The translations under genes and the position numbers were made by a program. DNA of 58,976 bases from Acidobacteriota bacterium. GTDB taxonomy: Bacteria; Acidobacteriota; Terriglobia; Terriglobales; Acidobacteriaceae. The notes beneath the pieces are model-generated. The model made no database searches. It had not been told where the DNA came from and worked only from the letters and a program-made list of their open reading frames with translations. The stretch spans positions 1 through 58,976 of the forward strand of contig JABBOG010000023.1 in NCBI GenBank assembly GCA_019351975.1, in the 5' to 3' direction. This document shows, piece by piece, positions 36,591-46,395 of this stretch (positions within the stretch are counted from its first letter, which is position 1; each line of letters starts with the position of its first letter).

Positions 36591-37496
36591 ATGCAGGCTC
36601 ACCCTCAGAGCAACTCAGCCGCAAGGATCCATCGGACACACGCAACGCCTGGTCCGTCATCTATCCCTTCCCACCAGCAGCCCAGCAACCGCGTCCATCT
36701 CGCCGCCAACCCATCTCCGACGCTCAACCCGGTTACCCCTCCCCTGGCCGACTCCGCCGGTCTCGCCCATGACGCCGGCAACCTCCTGCAGGCTCTCGGC
36801 CTCTACTGCGAACTCCTCGGTCTTCCCGGCGTTCTCCGCCCCGAGCACGCGCATTACGCCGCTGAACTTACCCTGATCTCGAACCGTAGCGCCGAACTCA
36901 TCCGCCGCCTGCTCGCCCTTCCCCCCGCCGCCACACCCACCCGGCCAGACCTCGACAACGTCTCCAACCGCGTCAATCCGCATCCCGCTGACATTCTGCG
37001 TGACATCGCACCAGTCCTTCAAAGTGTCGCCAGCGGCATCGCGACCGTCACCGTCTCCTGTGCTCAGTCCTTGGCCTACGTCGACTTCCCCTCTCCAATC
37101 ACTGCCGAAGTCATCGAGCGGATCACGGTAAATCTGGTGCGCAACGCTTCAGAAGCCATCCGCAAACAGCGCTCTGCCTCGCCGATCCTCCTTCCTCGCA
37201 GCGAGATCCGCATCAACTTCGGGGTTGTAGCCAACCGTCTGCAACTCACGGTCGAAGACAACGGCCCAGGTATGCCCCCAGCGATGGCTGCCGCCTTTCT
37301 GCACCCATCGCCGCTTCCAATCGGCGCCAAGCGAGGGTTAGGCCATCGCATCGTCCACGAGCTCGCCACCGGGAGCGGTGGTCACATCTCCGTCCGCGTC
37401 CGTCCCGGTAACGGAACAGTATTCTCCGTCAAGTGGCCCCTGCTTCACCTCGTCTCCCAGCACCTCTCGTCCTCGCGCCACTCCCTCACCTCCTAA
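36591..37496 (+). CDS. Soluble sensor histidine kinase
   Basis: A 301-residue kinase without membrane segments or a recognisable sensor domain. A Pro/Ser/Ala-rich N-terminal 50 residues lead to a DHp helix with phospho-acceptor His60 in LAHDAGNLLQALGLY, then a HATPase domain: N-box NLVRNASEAIRK, G1-box VEDNGPGMP, and GLGHRIVHELATGSGG. It should autophosphorylate in the cytoplasm. The regulator starts 12 bases downstream, so the two form a pair. The signal may enter through another protein; the third gene of the module is a candidate. Confidence 0.85.
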   Translation: MQAHPQSNSAARIHRTHATPGPSSIPSHQQPSNRVHLAANPSPTLNPVTPPLADSAGLAHDAGNLLQALGLYCELLGLPGVLRPEHAHYAAELTLISNRSAELIRRLLALPPAATPTRPDLDNVSNRVNPHPADILRDIAPVLQSVASGIATVTVSCAQSLAYVDFPSPITAEVIERITVNLVRNASEAIRKQRSASPILLPRSEIRINFGVVANRLQLTVEDNGPGMPPAMAAAFLHPSPLPIGAKRGLGHRIVHELATGSGGHISVRVRPGNGTVFSVKWPLLHLVSQHLSSSRHSLTS

Positions 37497-37508
37497 AGGA
37501 TTCTCACT

Positions 37509-39143
37509 GTGCTATCAAGCAAGACTCACCCCGGTCACAAAGCTACTCCGCTGCATCCATCCAGCAGGCTGCCACTTGCAGCCCAGCAAGCTGCCATCGC
37601 GAGGTCACCCAACGCCTTCCCCAGCCCGCGATCCAATCGGCCTCCAGGAAAAGATCTCTCCCTGCTAAGCACTTCCGGCGCCATCCCCAACGCCAGCCTC
37701 GAAGCCGACCGCCTTCCCCAGCTTCGTATCCTCGTTGTCGACGACGACTCACCCGTCCGCAACGCCTGTTCCGAGATCGCCAAAGGCCTCGGCTACGCCA
37801 CGCAATCTGCAGAGTCGGTTCAGGCAGCCCGCCTTGCTCTCGCCAACAACTCCGTTGACATCCTCCTTCTCGATCTCAAGCTGCCCGGTGGCGGTGGCCT
37901 CGCTTTGCTCGAAGACCTCCGAGCCCAGCACCCCCAGACCATCGTCGTCATCATGACCGCATTCGCCTCCGTCGATTCAGCCGTCGAATCCATGCGCATC
38001 GGTGCAGGCGACTATCTCACCAAGCCGTTCACCCTGGAGGAACTCGCCACCACCCTCGATCGCGCCGCCCAGCGCCGCGCCTACGACGTCGACGCACGCC
38101 TGCTTCGCGAGCGCCTCCGCGCCAGCACCGGCCTGGGCAACCTCATCGGCAATTCACCCGCCATGGAAAAGCTCTATCGCATCCTCTCCAAGGTTGCCAG
38201 CACCGTCCATCCCGTCCTCATCATCGGCGAATCCGGCACAGGCAAAGAGCTGGTGGCACAATCGATCCACACCAACGGGCCCAACAGCAGCAGACCCTTC
38301 ATTCCCGTCGACTGCGGTTCTCTTCTCCCGTCCATGATCGAAAGCGAGCTCTTCGGCCACGTCAAAGGCGGCGTCAACGGTGCTGCACGCGCCAAGACCG
38401 GGCTACTCTCCTCCGCCGAGGGCGCAACCATCTACCTCGACGAGATCGCTGAACTTCCCCTTGATCTCCAGAATCGCTTGCTTCGCGCCCTTCAGGAGAA
38501 GCAGGTGCGTCCCATCGGCGCAACCCAGCCTGTACCCCTCACCGCGCGCGTCCTCGCCTCCTCCACCCGCGACCTTCCCGCGCTCGTCGAAAGCGGACGC
38601 TTCCGTAAAGACCTCTACTTTCGCCTGAACGTCGTCAACCTCCGTATTCCACCCCTCCGCGAGCGCAAGGATGACATCCCTCTCCTCGCTGCGCACATCC
38701 TCGAACGCCTTCGCAACGAAGACGCCCTCCCATACACCTTTGCGGACGACGCCATCAGCCTCCTCATGGACTATCACTGGCCCGGTAACGTTCGCGAGCT
38801 TGAACACTCCATCGAACGCGCCTGCGCCCTCTCCAGCGGTCCCGTCCTCCACCTCGGAGACTTCCCCACGCAGATGCAGGACTTCCAGTTCCACACGCAG
38901 CAGTCCCTCCAGCACGAAGCAAGTAGCCAGGCGACTTCCGATGGACTCCGAAATCCCCCGGCATCCGCCGATATCGGCGTCGTCCATTCCATCGCCGATC
39001 TCGAGAAGCAAGCTATCCTGAGTACCATCGCGCATCTCAACGGCGACAAGCTGACCGCCGCCCGGCTTCTTGGCATCGGAAAAACTACCCTCTACCGAAA
39101 ACTGAAAGAGTACGGTATCAACGACGACGGCAGCCTTGCCTAA
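37509..39143 (+). CDS. NtrC-family response regulator with non-canonical GAFTGA loop
   Basis: A 544-residue bacterial enhancer-binding protein. After about 70 low-complexity residues comes a receiver (acidic pair 78-79, phospho-Asp122 in LLLDLKLPGG, Lys172 in YLTKPF), an AAA+ domain (Walker A GESGTGKE at 240-247, Walker B in ATIYLDEIAEL, sensor and arginine regions in GRFRKDLYFRLN), and a C-terminal Fis-type helix-turn-helix (KLTAARLLGIGKTTLYRKL). The sigma-54-contacting loop, normally GAFTGA, reads GGVNGA at 287-292, so the Phe and Thr needed for sigma-54 contact are lost. The GTG start at 37509 has AAAGGA 8 bases upstream. Confidence 0.9.
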   Translation: MLSSKTHPGHKATPLHPSSRLPLAAQQAAIARSPNAFPSPRSNRPPGKDLSLLSTSGAIPNASLEADRLPQLRILVVDDDSPVRNACSEIAKGLGYATQSAESVQAARLALANNSVDILLLDLKLPGGGGLALLEDLRAQHPQTIVVIMTAFASVDSAVESMRIGAGDYLTKPFTLEELATTLDRAAQRRAYDVDARLLRERLRASTGLGNLIGNSPAMEKLYRILSKVASTVHPVLIIGESGTGKELVAQSIHTNGPNSSRPFIPVDCGSLLPSMIESELFGHVKGGVNGAARAKTGLLSSAEGATIYLDEIAELPLDLQNRLLRALQEKQVRPIGATQPVPLTARVLASSTRDLPALVESGRFRKDLYFRLNVVNLRIPPLRERKDDIPLLAAHILERLRNEDALPYTFADDAISLLMDYHWPGNVRELEHSIERACALSSGPVLHLGDFPTQMQDFQFHTQQSLQHEASSQATSDGLRNPPASADIGVVHSIADLEKQAILSTIAHLNGDKLTAARLLGIGKTTLYRKLKEYGINDDGSLA

Positions 39144-39190
39144 CCCATCTCACCGAGAATCAAGTCAATATCCCACACTCGCAGAGCCAC

Positions 39191-39676
39191 ATGCCTACCT
39201 CCATTCTCCTCATTGCACCCGAAGCTGCCACGCAACCCATCGCTGACGACCTTCGCCGCGACCTCGCGGCAGAGGTCGCAACCTCGCCTAACCGCCGCTC
39301 TGCCATTGCCGCGCTGCGCCGTCAGGACTTCGACCTCGTCCTCGTCGACGAGGCCCTCGCAGCAACAGATCCCACCTCCGCCGACCTGATCTACCAGACC
39401 GCAGCCGCCGCACTCATCGTCGACGTAAACTTTGCCATCTCCAGCTCCGCCCGCGTTACCCGTATCGTACGTGCAGCTCTGACGCGCCGGAGCCATGACC
39501 GCACCCAATCACGCGCCGCCGCCACCGCTGCACTCCACCACGAACTCAACGCAGCTCTCTCCGGCATCCTCCTCGAAGCCCAGCTTGCCTTGCGTGAAGC
39601 CTCTCCCGAGCAGCAACCTCGGCTTGAGCACCTGGTCAGGCTCTCCACGAATCTCCGCGACCTGCTCCGCTCCTGA
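39191..39676 (+). CDS. Pseudo-receiver plus DHp-like protein without ATPase domain
   Basis: A 161-residue protein 47 bases after the NtrC-like gene. The first 95 residues have receiver-like strands (TSILLIAPE, FDLVLVDEAL with Asp53, AALIVDVNFA) but lack the N-terminal acidic pair and the conserved Lys, so phosphorylation is doubtful. Residues about 105-160 form a helical hairpin with HHELNAALSGILLEAQLALR, resembling the H-box of a kinase DHp domain with His117 as phospho-acceptor. No HATPase follows. It could act as a phosphotransfer intermediate or as a partner that competes for the kinase or regulator of the same module. Confidence 0.65.
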   Translation: MPTSILLIAPEAATQPIADDLRRDLAAEVATSPNRRSAIAALRRQDFDLVLVDEALAATDPTSADLIYQTAAAALIVDVNFAISSSARVTRIVRAALTRRSHDRTQSRAAATAALHHELNAALSGILLEAQLALREASPEQQPRLEHLVRLSTNLRDLLRS

Positions 39677-39830
39677 CCTCCTTCTGCGCGAACACCGCAC
39701 AACCCATGCGATCCATGCCAGGGCTCTATGTACAATTTCGTTGTCTGGACTACTCCAAAGACACAAATCCTGCTCTTCAAAGCATCTATACAAACAGCAG
39801 AACGAAGCATCAGGCACGATGAGGAGAACG

Positions 39831-40817
39831 ATGAAGATCACACCCGGAAAACTTGCTGGCCTGAAGGCTGTCTCGAACGCGCGCAACGTTATCGCAGCCG
39901 CAGCAATGGATCAGCGCGGCTCGCTGCAGAAGTCTCTGGGCAAAGAACGCGGCGGCGAAGCCACCGGACACGACCTGGAGCTCTTCAAATCGCTCGTAAC
40001 CGACGTCCTCACCCAGTACGCCTCCGCTATACTCCTCGACCCCGAATACGGCCTGCCGGCTTCAAAGCAGCGCCACGGTAAAGGTCTGCTACTCGCCTAC
40101 GAAAAGACCGGCTACGACGCCACCACCCCCGGCCGCCTGCCCGATCTGCTCGATCTCTGGAGCGTCCGCCGCCTCGCCGAAGCCGGTGCCGACTGCGTCA
40201 AAATCCTGCTCTATTACACGCCCTTCGACCGCCCGGAAATCAACGACCTCAAACACGCCTGGATCGAGCGCATCGGAGACGAGTGCCGCGCCCATGACAT
40301 CCCCTTCTTCCTCGAATTCGTAGGCTATGACGCCGACGGCCTCGATGAAAAGACCGTCGCCTACGCGCGTAAAAAGCCCTCCATCGTCGCCGGAGCCATG
40401 AAGGAGTTCTCCAAAGACCGCTACGGCGTCGATGTCCTCAAGGTTGAAGTTCCTATCGTAATGGAGTTTGTCGAAGGCACCCAAGCCTACAAAGGGGAGT
40501 CCGCGTACACGCGCGGCGAGGCCCTCGATCACTTCCGCTCCGCCGCCGCCGTCACCGACAAACCCTTTATCTACCTCTCCGCCGGTGTCTCCAACCCAGT
40601 CTTCATCGAGACGCTCGAACTCGCCGCCGAATCCGGAGTCGCCTTCAACGGCGTCCTCTGCGGTCGGGCCACGTGGAAGGACGGCATCCGCGTCTTCGCC
40701 GTTGACGGCCCTGACGCCTTTCGCCGCTGGCTTGAGACCACCGGTGCCGAAAACATTCAGAACGTCAACCGGGCTCTCGAACACGCCACGCCCTGGACGT
40801 CCAAAGTACAGGCTTGA
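39831..40817 (+). CDS. Tagatose-1,6-bisphosphate aldolase-like (LacD family)
   Basis: A class I aldolase of 328 residues, predicted to cleave a ketose 1,6-bisphosphate to dihydroxyacetone phosphate and glyceraldehyde 3-phosphate. Family features include AAAMDQRGSLQKSL, AILLDPEYGLPA, GADCVKILLYYTPFD, FFLEFVGYDADG and VDVLKVEVPI, where Lys is the likely Schiff-base residue, plus LSAGVSNPVFIETLELA. ATG 39831 follows GAGGAG; an in-frame ATG at 39819 is possible. No other tagatose or lactose genes are near, so the true substrate may be sulfofructose-type or another sugar phosphate. It converges with pssA, with 22 bases between the ends. Confidence 0.85.
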   Translation: MKITPGKLAGLKAVSNARNVIAAAAMDQRGSLQKSLGKERGGEATGHDLELFKSLVTDVLTQYASAILLDPEYGLPASKQRHGKGLLLAYEKTGYDATTPGRLPDLLDLWSVRRLAEAGADCVKILLYYTPFDRPEINDLKHAWIERIGDECRAHDIPFFLEFVGYDADGLDEKTVAYARKKPSIVAGAMKEFSKDRYGVDVLKVEVPIVMEFVEGTQAYKGESAYTRGEALDHFRSAAAVTDKPFIYLSAGVSNPVFIETLELAAESGVAFNGVLCGRATWKDGIRVFAVDGPDAFRRWLETTGAENIQNVNRALEHATPWTSKVQA

Positions 40818-40839
40818 ACTGGAGCGGCGCAGCGTGGGC

Positions 40840-41685
40840 CTAACTTCGTGCCATTCCCATTCTGCGCTCCCAGGAATATGCCACGCGCGCCATGACTCCT
40901 GAAACCAAATATCCCAGCGCCAAAACCAGTAACGCCGTCTGGTCCCACTCCACAATCACCGCAATTACCACCACAAGCACCACAAGAACCCGCCCCGGCC
41001 GTCGGCTGTTCATGTCAATCTCTTTGCCGCTCCAGAACCTCCAGCTGCTGACCATCAAAAATCCTGTAAACGCTACCAAAGCCAGCCAAACCAGGGCTAG
41101 CCACAGACTATGGATAGGCGATCCACCCTCAAAGTGAATCACGGCAGCCAGAACTCCAGCTCCCGCTGGAATCGGCATTCCAACAAAATACTTCCTTCCA
41201 GGCCGTCCCGGGTTGCGCGGCTGCGGATCAACACTGATGTTGAATCGCGCGAGCCTGCATGCGCCGCTTATCAGAAATAGAAAACAGACCACCACCCCAA
41301 AGTGCATGACGCGTGCTTCAATCGCAGGATGCTCCGACGGAACAATCTGCCGAACGCCCCACAAATATGCCAGCAGACTGGGTGCTACCCCAAATGTAAT
41401 CACATCTGCCAGCGAATCCAGTTCGCGCCCAAATGCGCTGGACGTATTTGTCATTCTTGCAATACGTCCATCCAAACCGTCAAACACGATTGCAAATGCA
41501 ATTGCCAGAGCGGCATGGTCGAACGACGCCGCAGCCAGCACCGGATCGCGCACCACCGTTGCGCGAATACTTTGCATAATGATGTAGTATCCCAGCGCGA
41601 TGCTTCCTGACGTGAACATCGACGGCAAAATATACATTCCCCGCCGCGCTGGTCGCTGCTCTTCTCCCGCCGCGATCACCCCCAT
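40840..41685 (-). CDS. pssA: CDP-diacylglycerol--serine O-phosphatidyltransferase
   Basis: Integral membrane enzyme that makes phosphatidylserine from CDP-diacylglycerol and serine. It has 281 residues, the CDP-alcohol phosphotransferase motif FDGLDGRIARMTNTSSAFGR with ELDSLADVITFG (D-G-x2-A-R-x8-G-x3-D-x3-D), and about seven membrane helices. The start codon shares a base with the stop of psd (TGATG at 41683-41687), so translation is coupled to the next enzyme of phosphatidylethanolamine synthesis. Confidence 0.93.
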   Translation of the reverse strand: MGVIAAGEEQRPARRGMYILPSMFTSGSIALGYYIIMQSIRATVVRDPVLAAASFDHAALAIAFAIVFDGLDGRIARMTNTSSAFGRELDSLADVITFGVAPSLLAYLWGVRQIVPSEHPAIEARVMHFGVVVCFLFLISGACRLARFNISVDPQPRNPGRPGRKYFVGMPIPAGAGVLAAVIHFEGGSPIHSLWLALVWLALVAFTGFLMVSSWRFWSGKEIDMNSRRPGRVLVVLVVVIAVIVEWDQTALLVLALGYLVSGVMARVAYSWERRMGMARS

Positions 41686-42338
41686 CAGCTTCGCCCGTCG
41701 CTTGCCCTTGCGGCTTCTCCATAACCCGGAAGCACGCCCAGCACCGAACTCCCTCCTTGCACCACATCCCCCACCTTCACTCTCAACTCAACCTCTGCGG
41801 GCATCAGCACATCTACGCGCGACCCGAACTTGATCATCCCCATGCGCTGTCCGCGCTCCACCACATCACCCGCATCCAGATTGCATACGATTCGCCGTGC
41901 CAGCAGCCCTGCAATCTGCTTGAAGCTTACGCTGTGAATTCCATCGTCGATCACCACCAACGTTTGCTCATTCAACACCGCTGACTCGGCATTCATCGCG
42001 TTCAAAAACTGCCCTTCACGATACTCCATCAACGTCACCTTCCCGCTCATAGGAACGCGGTTCACATGCACATTGAACACGCTCAAAAAGATGCTCACGC
42101 GGAATCGGCTCCCCGCCGTCGTCTCAATCCACTCCGCCTCTTCAACCTTGCCGTCTCCTGGCGAAACGATCACGCCCGGACCTGTAGGAATCTCGCGTTT
42201 CGGATCACGAAAAAACCACATGAAAAATGCCGCCAGCAGTACCGGAACCGCTGTAAGGCTTACCCAGCGTGTGCCGACCCAAACGATGACAGCCACCAGC
42301 AATAACGAAACTCCGTAATAAAAACCATCCCGAACCAT
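41685..42338 (-). CDS. psd: Phosphatidylserine decarboxylase (short type)
   Basis: Converts phosphatidylserine to phosphatidylethanolamine. It is a 217-residue proenzyme with two N-terminal membrane helices, the substrate region FFRDPKREIP, VSPGDGKV and SIFLSVFNVHVNRVP, and the self-cleavage site IKFGSRVDV, where the Ser becomes the pyruvoyl group. The length fits the short PSD-A family. Coupled by TGATG to pssA downstream; rimI ends 74 bases upstream on the same strand. Confidence 0.93.
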   Translation of the reverse strand: MVRDGFYYGVSLLLVAVIVWVGTRWVSLTAVPVLLAAFFMWFFRDPKREIPTGPGVIVSPGDGKVEEAEWIETTAGSRFRVSIFLSVFNVHVNRVPMSGKVTLMEYREGQFLNAMNAESAVLNEQTLVVIDDGIHSVSFKQIAGLLARRIVCNLDAGDVVERGQRMGMIKFGSRVDVLMPAEVELRVKVGDVVQGGSSVLGVLPGYGEAARASDGRS

Positions 42339-42412
42339 AGGCCACGATTATACCTTCGCAACTTCAACGAACCGTAGCTCTCAAAACCCAAACTGATACT
42401 TCGAATCTAGTT

Positions 42413-42865
42413 TTACAGCATCATACGCATCAATATCGCATCCTCTATCGGGTCACGATAATATCCGCGCCTCTGTCCCTGTTGTTGAAACCCCATCGTT
42501 TCATAGAGCGAACGAGCTACTCCGTTACTCGATCGCACTTCCAACTCCACTCGATCAGAACCCACATCCCGCGCCCAAGCCACCGCACTCTCGCATAGTC
42601 TCAAACCCACACCGCAACGTCTCGCCACGGGTGCCACTGCCACGCTTTCCAGTTCTGCGACTCCGCAAATCGACGCGGCCACAACGAATCCCACCACCGC
42701 GCCATTCGATTCAGTAACCAGACATGTGCGCTTTGACCCTCCACCCAGCACCTCTATCCAAGCGGCCTCGCTCCAGTGCGGCGCTCCAACTGACTCTTGG
42801 ACTACGCTCAAAATCCCTTTTAGATCCTGCGCAACCGCCTGCCGCACAACCCACAAGCGATTCAT
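42413..42865 (-). CDS. rimI: GNAT N-acetyltransferase, RimI-like
   Basis: A 150-residue acetyltransferase with the acetyl-CoA loop VAPVARRCGVGLRLCESAVAW and the C-terminal LEVRSSNGVARSLYETMGFQ and RGYYRDPIEDAILM that mark RimI, which acetylates the N-terminus of ribosomal protein S18. ATG 42865 overlaps the stop of tsaB (TGATG at 42863-42867). The tsaB-rimI pairing is common in bacteria and supports the call over other GNAT enzymes. Confidence 0.88.
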   Translation of the reverse strand: MNRLWVVRQAVAQDLKGILSVVQESVGAPHWSEAAWIEVLGGGSKRTCLVTESNGAVVGFVVAASICGVAELESVAVAPVARRCGVGLRLCESAVAWARDVGSDRVELEVRSSNGVARSLYETMGFQQQGQRRGYYRDPIEDAILMRMML

Positions 42866-43488
42866 CACACCACCGTTTGCTTCCGGTAGATATCGCTTTC
42901 CCCGCGCACATAGTTTGCGTCGATACATGCCACATCGAGCAACGAATCGCCTCGCCATGTGCGCAATATCGTCGCCAGAGCATCACCTGCTCCAAGCGGC
43001 CGCAGGACCACATCACGCCCAGCAAGAGACTCTTTCGTCCTCGACTCTGCAACAGCAAGCTTGCCACTTGGAACGTTTTCTGGCCCTCCAGTCAGCCACT
43101 CACGGCCGGTCGCTGCATCGCGCACAAACACCTCACCACGTCCTGCATCCAGAACTGCAAAACCATCCCGCAAGCCCACTGCGTCCGACAGAACCTCCAG
43201 CCGCGATACTGCCACAAGTGGCAAACCTGCGGCTTCGCAAAGCCCTTTCGCAGTCGCGATTCCCGCTCGAACGCCCGTAAATGAGCCAGGCCCGCTTACC
43301 ACTCCAACAATATCAAGATCGGCCAGCACCCAGTCCATCTGCGCAAGAAGCCTACTAATCGCTGTCACGATCCTTGCCGACGCACGACCACGATCCAAAT
43401 CATCGCTCGCGACGATGTGTTCACCCTCGGATAGACAAACAGTGGCCGTCTCGCCGCACGTATCTAACGCTAATGCCCGCACATTCAT
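42865..43488 (-). CDS. tsaB: tRNA threonylcarbamoyladenosine biosynthesis protein TsaB
   Basis: Non-catalytic partner of TsaD in making the t6A37 modification of ANN-decoding tRNAs. It has about 207 residues with ALALDTCGETATVCL, the VVSGPGSFTGVRAGIATAKG motif and VLDAGRGEVFV of the ASKHA fold. ATG 43488 puts MNVRALALDTC at the N-terminus; an upstream GTG at 43512 is also open and I could not separate them by ribosome binding site. Overlaps rimI at its 3' end and follows lon by 57 bases. Confidence 0.9.
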   Translation of the reverse strand: MNVRALALDTCGETATVCLSEGEHIVASDDLDRGRASARIVTAISRLLAQMDWVLADLDIVGVVSGPGSFTGVRAGIATAKGLCEAAGLPLVAVSRLEVLSDAVGLRDGFAVLDAGRGEVFVRDAATGREWLTGGPENVPSGKLAVAESRTKESLAGRDVVLRPLGAGDALATILRTWRGDSLLDVACIDANYVRGESDIYRKQTVV

Positions 43489-43545
43489 TTTGAGATCTAG
43501 CGAATCACTCACCCGTTGAGCATACCGCTCGCAGCCAAGCTCTCG

Positions 43546-45996
43546 CTACTCCGCCGATGTCAGCACCTCGTCGCGCACTTCTTCGTCCTGCACGACTTCG
43601 CCTACAGTTCTTGGCAGCGCCACAGCCAAGACATCCTCAATCCTTGAGGCGTAGTGGATCGTCACGCCCTCAATCTGCTCAGCGGATAAATCTTCTTCTA
43701 CATTGGACTTCACGTCAATCGGCAGGATTACATCCCGCACTCCAGCACGCTTCGCCGCAAGAAATTTCTCCTTGATGCCGCCGACCGGGAGCACATTTCC
43801 GCTTAACGTAATCTCCCCTGTCATCGCAAGCAGCGGATGAATCGGACGATCCAGCAGCAGGCTTACCAGCGCTGTCGCCATCGTCACCCCAGCACTCGGA
43901 CCATCCTTAGGGATCGCTCCGGCAGGCACATGGATGTGCAGATCGATGTCCTTGAGCACATCATCGTTCAGCCCCAGGGGCACCGCGTTGGAACGCACCC
44001 AAGTCAGCGCAGCCTGCATCGACTCCTTCATTACGTCGCCGATCTGCCCAGTCATCGTAAAGCCACCCTTCCCCTTCATCTTGTTTGCTTCGATGAAAAG
44101 GACATCGCCGCCAGCCGGAGTCCACGCCAGTCCCACGGCAACACCGGCGCGTTTGGTCCGTTCCGCAATCTCCGTATCCACACGCACCTTGATCCCTCCC
44201 AGAAATTCGTGAACAACCTCCGGAGTCACGACCAGCTTCTCCGTGCGACCCTCAGCAACCTGCCGCGCGGTCTTGCGGCAGACGGTACCGATCAACTGCT
44301 CTAGTCTGCGAACACCGGCCTCCCGCGTATAGTGCCTTGCGATCAACGCCACGCTTTTAGTCGGAAACTCGATCAGTGGCGCGTCGCCTGCCTTCGGCTC
44401 AATACCGTTCTCCTTGATCTGCCTTGGAATCAGATACCGCTCCGCGATATTGACCTTCTCTTCCTCCGTATATCCGGTCAGTTCAATGATCTCCATCCGA
44501 TCCAGAAGGGGCGCTGGTATCGTATCAAGCTGGTTCGCAGTGCAAATAAATAGCACTTTGCTCAGATCGAATGGTTGATCCAAATAGTTGTCCCGAAATG
44601 TATTGTTCTGCTCAGGATCGAGCGTCTCCAACAGAGCACTCGCCGGATCGCCCCTGAAATCACGCCCCAGCTTGTCGATCTCATCCAGCATAAAGACCGG
44701 GTCATTCACCTCCACGCGCTTCAGGTGCTGAATAATCTGCCCCGGCAATGCGCCGATATACGTCCGCCGATGCCCTCGAATCTCCGCTTCATCATGCATG
44801 CCGCCAAGCGAGATCCGCGAAAACTTCCTTCCTAACGCACGAGCGATTGACCGCCCCAGAGACGTTTTACCCACACCAGGAGGTCCCACAAAGCAAAGAA
44901 TTGGCCCTTTCATATCAGGCTTCAACCGGCGAACGCTCAGGTAGTCCAGAATCCGATCTTTCACTTTTTTCAGCCCGTAGTGATCTTCGTCCAGGAAGTC
45001 CTTTGCTTTCTTGATGTCCACGCCGTCCGACGAACTCTTGGCCCACGGCAATACTGCCAGCCACTCCACGTAGTTCCGGGTTAGCGAGTAATCTGCCGCC
45101 GCCGGATTCATACGCGCCAGGCGAGCCAACTCCTTCAGCGCGTCTTTTTTCGTCTCTTCCGGCATCCCCGCCGCTTCAATCTTGTCCTTCAGTTCTGCGA
45201 CGTCCTTCTGCGTCTCGTCCAGATCACCGAGCTCCTTCTGGATCGCTTTCATCTGCTCCCGCAGATAGAAATCGCGCTGCGACTGCTGCACCGAGTCCTG
45301 CACCTCGCTCTGAATCTTGTTCCGAAGCTGCTGCACCCCCAGCTCCTTCGCCAGGTAGCTGTTCACCATCTCCAACCGCTTCCGCACATCCGCCGTCTCC
45401 AGCAGCTCCTGCTTTTCCGCAGTAGTCAAAAATGGCAAACTCGCCGCTATAAAATCCACCAGCCGCGACGGTTCTTCAATATTCAGCGCAATCGTCTGTA
45501 GATCATCGGAGAGTGTTGACGACGACGTCACGATCTCCTGAAACTGCGCCAGCACATTCCTTTGCAACGCCTCGGATTCGGGTGATGAAAGCAAGGGTAT
45601 CTCCTCCAGTTCGCTGCACTCCGCCGTCAAAAACGGCTGAATCTGCCCAAACTCCCCTAGCTGCACCCGCTCCATCCCCTCCGTAAAAACAAAGAGGCTC
45701 TGATTCGGCATCTTCACAACCTTATGGACTGTCGCTCGCGTACCGATTGTATGCAGGTCACCCCCCGCAGGCGCGTCCTGCCGCGCATCCCGCTGCGCCA
45801 CTACCAAAATTGTCTTCTCCTCGCCCAGCGATTGAATTAGCTGAATCGAGCTCTCGCGTCCGACTGTCAGCGGTAGGACTGCATGCGGAAAAAGCACAGT
45901 ATCTCGAACAGGCAGAACCGGATAAGCGCGGCCCCGGCTCTCTGCTCCGCTCAACTTGCTACCCGACTTAATCACACTTACGAATTCATTCGCCAT
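43546..45996 (-). CDS. lon: ATP-dependent protease Lon
   Basis: An 816-residue LonA protease that degrades misfolded and regulatory proteins. The N-terminal substrate-binding domain starts [19 protein letters not shown]. The AAA+ domain has [20 protein letters not shown] and the sensor KVLFICTAN. The proteolytic domain carries Ser in [16 protein letters not shown] and Lys in [19 protein letters not shown] 45996 has AAGGA 9 bases upstream. First gene of a minus-strand run lon-tsaB-rimI-psd-pssA with gaps of under 75 bases. Confidence 0.96.
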   Translation of the reverse strand: MANEFVSVIKSGSKLSGAESRGRAYPVLPVRDTVLFPHAVLPLTVGRESSIQLIQSLGEEKTILVVAQRDARQDAPAGGDLHTIGTRATVHKVVKMPNQSLFVFTEGMERVQLGEFGQIQPFLTAECSELEEIPLLSSPESEALQRNVLAQFQEIVTSSSTLSDDLQTIALNIEEPSRLVDFIAASLPFLTTAEKQELLETADVRKRLEMVNSYLAKELGVQQLRNKIQSEVQDSVQQSQRDFYLREQMKAIQKELGDLDETQKDVAELKDKIEAAGMPEETKKDALKELARLARMNPAAADYSLTRNYVEWLAVLPWAKSSSDGVDIKKAKDFLDEDHYGLKKVKDRILDYLSVRRLKPDMKGPILCFVGPPGVGKTSLGRSIARALGRKFSRISLGGMHDEAEIRGHRRTYIGALPGQIIQHLKRVEVNDPVFMLDEIDKLGRDFRGDPASALLETLDPEQNNTFRDNYLDQPFDLSKVLFICTANQLDTIPAPLLDRMEIIELTGYTEEEKVNIAERYLIPRQIKENGIEPKAGDAPLIEFPTKSVALIARHYTREAGVRRLEQLIGTVCRKTARQVAEGRTEKLVVTPEVVHEFLGGIKVRVDTEIAERTKRAGVAVGLAWTPAGGDVLFIEANKMKGKGGFTMTGQIGDVMKESMQAALTWVRSNAVPLGLNDDVLKDIDLHIHVPAGAIPKDGPSAGVTMATALVSLLLDRPIHPLLAMTGEITLSGNVLPVGGIKEKFLAAKRAGVRDVILPIDVKSNVEEDLSAEQIEGVTIHYASRIEDVLAVALPRTVGEVVQDEEVRDEVLTSAE

Positions 45997-46277
45997 AATT
46001 GAGTGTCCTTATATCAACTTTCCTGAATAGGATGCGCTAGGATATGCTCTCGATGCAACTCCTATCTCCTCCGCCATCGTTGAATGTTCATCGTCTCTAT
46101 ACGCTTATCGGCTTTCTGCATGCGTTTCTCTATGTCTACTACTCGGTTCCGCCAACGTACTTTTGACGCTCACCTACTGATGAGATGCTGGCTTCACATG
46201 GCGACCTCATGCGAATTCACCAAAATCAAGGGCCCGATTGCATCCCATCGCCCAACCCGTTACCCTTGACTAGCACT

Positions 46278-46361
46278 GCGGGAGTGGTGAAATGGCAGAC
46301 ACGCAGGTCTTAGAAGCCTGTGCCGTAAGGCGTAGGGGTTCAAGTCCCCTCTCCCGCACCA
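46278..46361 (+). tRNA. tRNA-Leu (UAG)
   Basis: The acceptor stem GCGGGAG/CTCCCGC pairs 46278-46284 with 46351-46357. The anticodon arm CAGGT-CTTAGAA-GCCTG gives anticodon UAG. A long variable arm (TGCCGTAAGGCG), the T-loop GGTTCAAGTCC and an encoded CCA at 46359-46361 complete a class II tRNA. It lies between divergent lon and a DUF3467 gene. Confidence 0.95.
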
Positions 46362-46395
46362 TCTCATTCATCACGCACGCTTAGAGAACCAGTCC

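Noticed and set aside
46084-46269. 61-residue ORF before tRNA-Leu
   Set aside because: No ribosome binding site, no family and ordinary intergenic composition.
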